From: Benincasa hispida
Taxonomy: Eukaryota > Streptophyta > Magnoliopsida > Cucurbitales > Cucurbitaceae
Direction: 5' to 3'
Length of the DNA: 64,000 nucleotides
Assembly: GCF_009727055.1 (NCBI RefSeq)
Contig: NC_052349.1
Coordinates: forward strand, 94,953,568 to 95,017,567
Part shown: piece by piece, positions 49,601 through 55,600 of the stretch
Numbering within the stretch: position 1 is the stretch's first letter
Layout of the letters: the number at the start of each line of letters is the position of its first letter
Program-made: the position numbers and the translations under genes
Notes under the pieces: generated by a model
The model's database searches: none
What the model was told of the DNA's origin: nothing
What the model saw: the letters and a program-made list of their open reading frames with translations, nothing else

Positions 49601-52600
49601 TTGCAAAGAGTGACATATAGTACGATGGGAGATTGGAGAGAATTGAGGTGCAAAGGGTTGCCCTTCCTCCTCTTAAAAGATTAAACCTTTTCCATTTGTC
49701 CAATTTTCTATGCACCTTTTCTATCACCAGCTGCCAAAAGGAGGTAAATGAGAGGTAGTGGTTCAGCCTTACAATTAAGTAGGCCAGCTATTTGTAGCAA
49801 TTCCCCACCTTCTATGTTGACTCCACTAAGAGCTGATTTTTCTCAATTCACCTTCTGACCTGAGCACCATTCGAAGAGACTGATTGCTTCTTTTAGTTTT
49901 AATAACATTTTGCTATCATAGTTACAAAAAATGAGGGTGTCGATTGCAGATTGGAGTAGTGGAACGTGAATTTTCTCCTTACCAACCACAAAACCTTCAA
50001 ACAGGCCATTTCCGTACAGCTTGTCAATGATGGCACCCAACACTTCACTTACTAAAAGGAAAGGGGACAGCGGATCACCTTGCCTAACCCCCCTAGAAGC
50101 AAGAATGCGGCCTCGAGGTCTTCTCTTTATAATAATAGAGAATTTAGGGCTTTGAATGCATCCCAAAATCCAAGAGATCCAACGAGAGTCAAAGTTTTTT
50201 GCAATCAGAACCTTTTCTAAGAAGATCCAATCCACCCGGTCGAATGCTTTTTCCATATCGAGTTTAAGGATCCAATCCTTTTTCTTTTTCACTCGATAAT
50301 CCTCCACCACTTCATTAGCTATTAAGACAGCATCTAGTATTTGTCTCCCTTCAATAAAAGCATTTTGAGATGGGCCGATGATGTAGTGCATGACTTTCTT
50401 TAATCTTTCAGCAAGAACTTTTGCAACAACCTTGTAAGTTAAAGTAGTAAGGCTGATCGGCCTAAAATCCTTAACGGATACTACATCTTCTTTCTTTTGA
50501 ATGAGGTAAATGAAGTTTTCTCTCACACATGCATTCAATCTTCCCCCTTTGTGAAAGTCTTCAAATAGCTTGATAAAGTTGTCTTCAAGGGCCAAAATCT
50601 TGAGAGGAACTCCATAGTAAAGCCATCTGGTCCAGGTGCGCTTTATTTTTCCCCAGGAATTTAATAGCCATAACAATTTCAGCTTGAGTAAAGTTTGCAA
50701 TAAGTGAAGAATTTTGTGGTTGTGTTACTCAAGGCCAATTTAAGAAGGCCGAAAGGTATCTGTTGTCGGGGGATCTTGTGTATAAGGTGTCATAGAAACT
50801 TAGAATAAGTCGTTCCACTTCATGCGATGATTTAGTAGGCACCCCTTGTTCATTTAGAAGCTCATTGATTAGATTTTTCCTTTTCCTTGCTGCCAAGAAT
50901 CGATGGAAAAAACTAGAGTTTTCATCTCCCAACTTCATTCAATTTAACTTGCATTTCTGAATAAGATCTCTTTCTCCCAGCCTATAAATGATCATTAAGT
51001 CGACTTTTAATGTGGAGATGTAACCGGCCACCTCAGGATCCCAGCCCAAAGATTCGATCAAAGCTTCTTTCTTAGCTATTTCTTTCAATAAGGCCTCTTC
51101 CTTTCTGGTTAGGGATTTCTGGTGATTTGCTAACCAATTTTTCAGTGCAGCTTTAACCAATCTGAGGTTTGCATTGATAACAAACCCTGGCCACCAGTTA
51201 TGTTGCTGTTTTTCCAAGAATTTTCAATGAAAATGACACATTCTTTGTTTGATAACCAGCTGTTACAAAATCTGAAGGGAGAGGGGCCCCAACTAAATGT
51301 GCCTGCAATTAATAACAATGGAAAATGGTCTGAGCATAGACGTACCTGGCGGATTACTCTTGAGTTGGTGAAGAGTTTATCCCATTCCTTATTGATGAGG
51401 AATCTGTCTAGTAGAGATTTAGAAGAAGAACCTCCTCTCCTGGACCAAGTAAACTTCCTATTTGATAAGGGAATTTCCAAAAGGTTGGCTGCATCAATGA
51501 ACTTATTAAAACCACAATCCTTAACGATGGATGTTAAGTGATCTAGAATCTCTGATGAGGGTAATGGGGAGAAGCATGAGGAGCAATGCTCCAAGGTTTT
51601 TACCTTGTCTTCGTTGGAGAATAGAGTCTGTAGATCCAAGTCGGTAACAGCTTCGTGAGCATTAACTTCTTGGGCTGTAAATAGTTCCAGGTCTTCCAAT
51701 TCTGCACTACTAACATTGAAAGGAGATTCTAACTCCAAGTTTTCTTTTCTCTTTGTACTAAAAGGGGAACAAGGTGAACCTTTTACGAAGGTGTTACTTG
51801 AATCAGGGATGGTGAAGTTTGAGTGATTAAACTGCTTGGAAGAGGAAGAGGGAATGTTTGAGGAGGGAGAAGGGATTTGAATTTTTGTGCAACAAACCTC
51901 TAGCAAGTCCGAGTTATTTTCTGCTATAGTTAGAAAGATACTTCCCGAGATCTCAATTGGTTGATCATCTGAGTTGAGAGTTCTTTTTTCCCCTGAAACA
52001 TCATCACTAGTTTTTGTCCATCTATTGATGAAAAAGATTCTTTTTCTGACAAAATATTTAGGAAAAGGTTTCCGATTATTGACTTGGTTCTGACGAGAAG
52101 TTGAGAAGATAGAGGGCTTGATTGGAGAAAGGCTTGGATTAATATTTTCCTTGGTTAAAATATAACATAGGGAATTTGAAGGTCGCCCTTTTGTGAGTTG
52201 TCCTGCCAAAAATCCTATACCTCTTCGGGTACTCCTGCTTTAATGGGGAACTCCTGAAGTGGCAAGTGGACTGCCGAGTTAAGAAGCTGCCCGGGGTCAG
52301 TAAAGTAATTCCCTTTTTGAATAAAGGGTGACTCTTCATATTCCTTTCTCCCATTAGTAATTTCAAAAACGACTGTGGCTAAATCTTTTCTTTTTAAAAA
52401 AGCCTTATCGCTTTCTTCTGAAAAACTCTCGCCCGCATTTAATGAATGAGGATTGCTTAATAAGAGGCGCTTCGCTATCTGTGTTGTTTGTTGTAAATTC
52501 TCGCCTAACGAGGCTTTTGGATCCCGCGAGAAATCTGGGAAGGACTGGGAGGCTGTAAGAAAAGACCATTCGGATTCCAATTCCAATTTTTCAGCACCTT

Positions 52601-55600
52601 CATCCTCCAAAACTTGATTTAAACGAATTACATCTATAGGATTTGAAAAGCACTTAGTGGATAATTCTCCATATGTGATGGCAGGCGCATCTAAACTCTT
52701 AATATCTCCAAAATTCAGAAATAAATTACCAAGGTTTTGGTTCTTAACTTCAATGGTTACAGGCACAAAACCACAGAGGTTTTTCTTGACTTTGATTTTG
52801 GCTTCCTGGCAGTTTGTGAGGTTGAGAGTTTTTGCAGCTATGGATTCGAGGCCACCAAAGTATGCTCTGATTGCTTCAAAAGTATTTTTACTCCAAAAGT
52901 CTAGGGGAAGATTCTTAATTGATAGCCAACCCTAGAGCCTTTCATGACCGAGGGCCTGTCGTGCCTTTTCAAGGTCCATCTTTCAAATAATAAATGAAAA
53001 GAACCAAATAATTGCCACTTACCATGAACTTTAATCAGATCTTCCAACTTGCCTTGCCCAACCTTGACTAATGCTTTTATCTGCGAACAGGGGATTAATT
53101 TGGACACTAGACTTGAAGGCCACTCTTAACTCTTCAGCTATTTCCTTCCAATCATTAAAAGCAAATAATCTAGAAATGATCCAAAGGTTGTGAAAATCTT
53201 CATGGTATACGTTGGTGTCCTTCTACACCCAAAAGAGATTCCTACTCTGTTTTGCCTTGACTGGGACAGAGGGATGTGGCTGATTAGTGAGGAACCTATT
53301 TGAAGACTCTGGATCTGATAGACTAAAAGGTTTTTCTCCTTTCACCACTTCCGAAAAGCTTCTAACTTGAGTCCTTTGGGGAATAAACACAGGTCTGGCT
53401 GTGCTGTGGAGAGCCAAATTCAATGAAGCCTTCATCGACCTTGGACTTTCCTGTCGAACTAGAGGGCTATTGATGCAAGAACTAACCATTTCATTGAAAT
53501 CTTGCCAACCAGCTCCATAAGGTATATAAATGTTCTTCCTTCCTCCTGATGAAGACCAAACTGCACATTCCACGAACCAAAATTCTTTGTTGCGAAACTT
53601 GGCTAACCAAATAAAACTCTGATCAACTCTTTCCTTGAGTAGGAAGAATTCAAAGGTTAGAGCACTCAAAAGTCTACGAAAGTTGTTGTGAAGCGTGCTG
53701 AAGCAGTTGAAAGGAAAGTCTTTTGGCCCCTTTTCACGTCATCCACCCAAAAACCATTCTCTCCTTGCCACATACAGAAGTAATGATCGAGGATGCAGCA
53801 ACTTTTTATCTCCATTGCAATAGAGGGCATAGAAAGCAAGCTAAAATGGCGGAGGGGCGAGACAAATAAGAGTAAGAGGATAGGAGGGGTAGATGAGGAG
53901 TAGAGGGGGGAAAGGGGAAATGGATGGAGAAGAAGAATGGAAGCTAGAATCTGTTGATCGAAAGGGGGGGGGAGGCCGGAGGGGTTGGAAAGGGAGGAGA
54001 GAGGGGAGAGCATTTTTTAATGTGAGCAAACTTGATATTTTAATTTCTCTTGATATTGCAATATAGTTATCTTTGGGTTTTTTCTTGTTTTTTCTATGTT
54101 TTTTATACAATAACATAAAAGTGGACAAGACAGAGGAAATAGAAATGGAAGAAGCTGGGAAGAAAAGCCTGTGATCACTCAAATGATGGAAGTGAGTCCA
54201 CTTGTTGAGCTATTGTTGAACTCCATTGTAGGGTTATCCATGCCATAAACCATGAAGTTGAAAGTATTCATTAAACAGTAGGACGTGGTTCTTCTGGTAG
54301 ACCGCAAAACAACCCACAATTTCATCTCATAAAGGTTAGTAGAAAGTCCGAAGTTTCCTTTACCTGGGAACGTGAGAGGCCATGCGAGGAAAGAGAATTA
54401 GGCCACGGTCGTGAGCATGCAAGAGATGACCATTGTGCAGGATTTCCTTCCCTTGAGTTGGAAAACTTGATGTGATTTCATGAATGCATACCCCCGTGGA
54501 TTGGAAAAATTGTGCATGATGTTTGTTGTGGGATCATTGAATATTATCGCACGGGGGAAGTATCATTGGCCAAGATGGAAGTATCCTTTAAAATGTTGAT
54601 CAAAACATAGCAACCTAGAGACCAAGGGTTCTTAATCAAGTTCAGTGCAATGGAAATACATAATGATGATGAGTCCATGGTGACAGAAACAAGCATACCA
54701 AAGTTAGACCGATTAATTATTGACTACGAAGATGTTTTTAACATGCCTGAAGGACTTCTACCATCTTGAAAGATAAATTGTCATATACAGTTGAAAGAAG
54801 AGAATGACCCAATTAACGCAAGGTCATATTGAAACCCTTATGTGCAAAAGACGGAGATAAAATGTTTGGTCGATAAAATGTCGAGCCCATTCTCTAGCCC
54901 TATGATTTTGGTTAAAAGAAAGTTGGAAGTTGGCGTTTTTGCGTAGACTATCAAACATTGAACAAAGCCATCATACCGGCAAGTTCTTAATTCCCTTACG
55001 GTTGGATGAATTCCATGAGGCAAGAGTGTATTCTTTCTCCAAACTCAATTTGAAGTCAGGATATCATCAATTCGAGTCTTTGAGGAAAGGATCCTTAAGA
55101 TGGCATTCCGTACTCATAAAGCGCATTATTAATTTCTCGTAATGCCCTTCTAACTCACAAACGCACTAGAAATGTCTCAAGCGTTGATGAATCAGGTGTT
55201 TCACCCATACCTTAACGGTTTCCTCTTAGTTTTCTTTGATGACAACCTTCTTAATAGTCCTAACCTATCTATCCAAATCCATCATCTTTGTGTAGTTATG
55301 AACCTATTGAGAGAGAATTGTTAATTCGTTAATTTTAAGAAATGCCAATTTGTCTGGGAGAGAATCCAGTATTTGGGACATTGGATTTCAACTCAGGGAG
55401 TTAAAGTTGATAAAGAGAAAATTCAAGCGATGCTCCAATGGCCAATCCCAACTACGGTCAAAGAATTGCGAGGATTCTGGGGGGTAATAGGGTATTATCA
55501 TAGTTTGTGGCTACTTTTGGGTCCATATCATCTCATTTGACAATGTTGACCAAGAATGAATCTTTTATCTAGAAGGGCGAAACCTCTAAGGATTTCAAGA

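Larger units (their letters stand above)
48111..54031 (-). mobile_element. Full-length L1-type LINE nested in the gypsy element
   Basis: 5,921 bp between identical 13-bp duplications TTGATATTTTAAT (48,098-48,110 and 54,032-54,044). The minus-strand order is a pyrimidine/purine-biased 5' UTR (54,031 to about 53,820), ORF1 of DUF4283 type, ORF2 endonuclease, RT and zinc-binding C-terminus, and a 3' end with T/A runs at 48,113-48,132. It is full-length in layout but disabled by several stops and frameshifts. It is in the same orientation as the TBC gene. Confidence 0.9.

Noticed and set aside
53666..54182. Leu/Pro/Ser-rich minus-strand frames as secreted or membrane proteins
   Set aside because: They lie in the pyrimidine-rich 5' UTR of the LINE; hydrophobic-looking translation comes from base composition.
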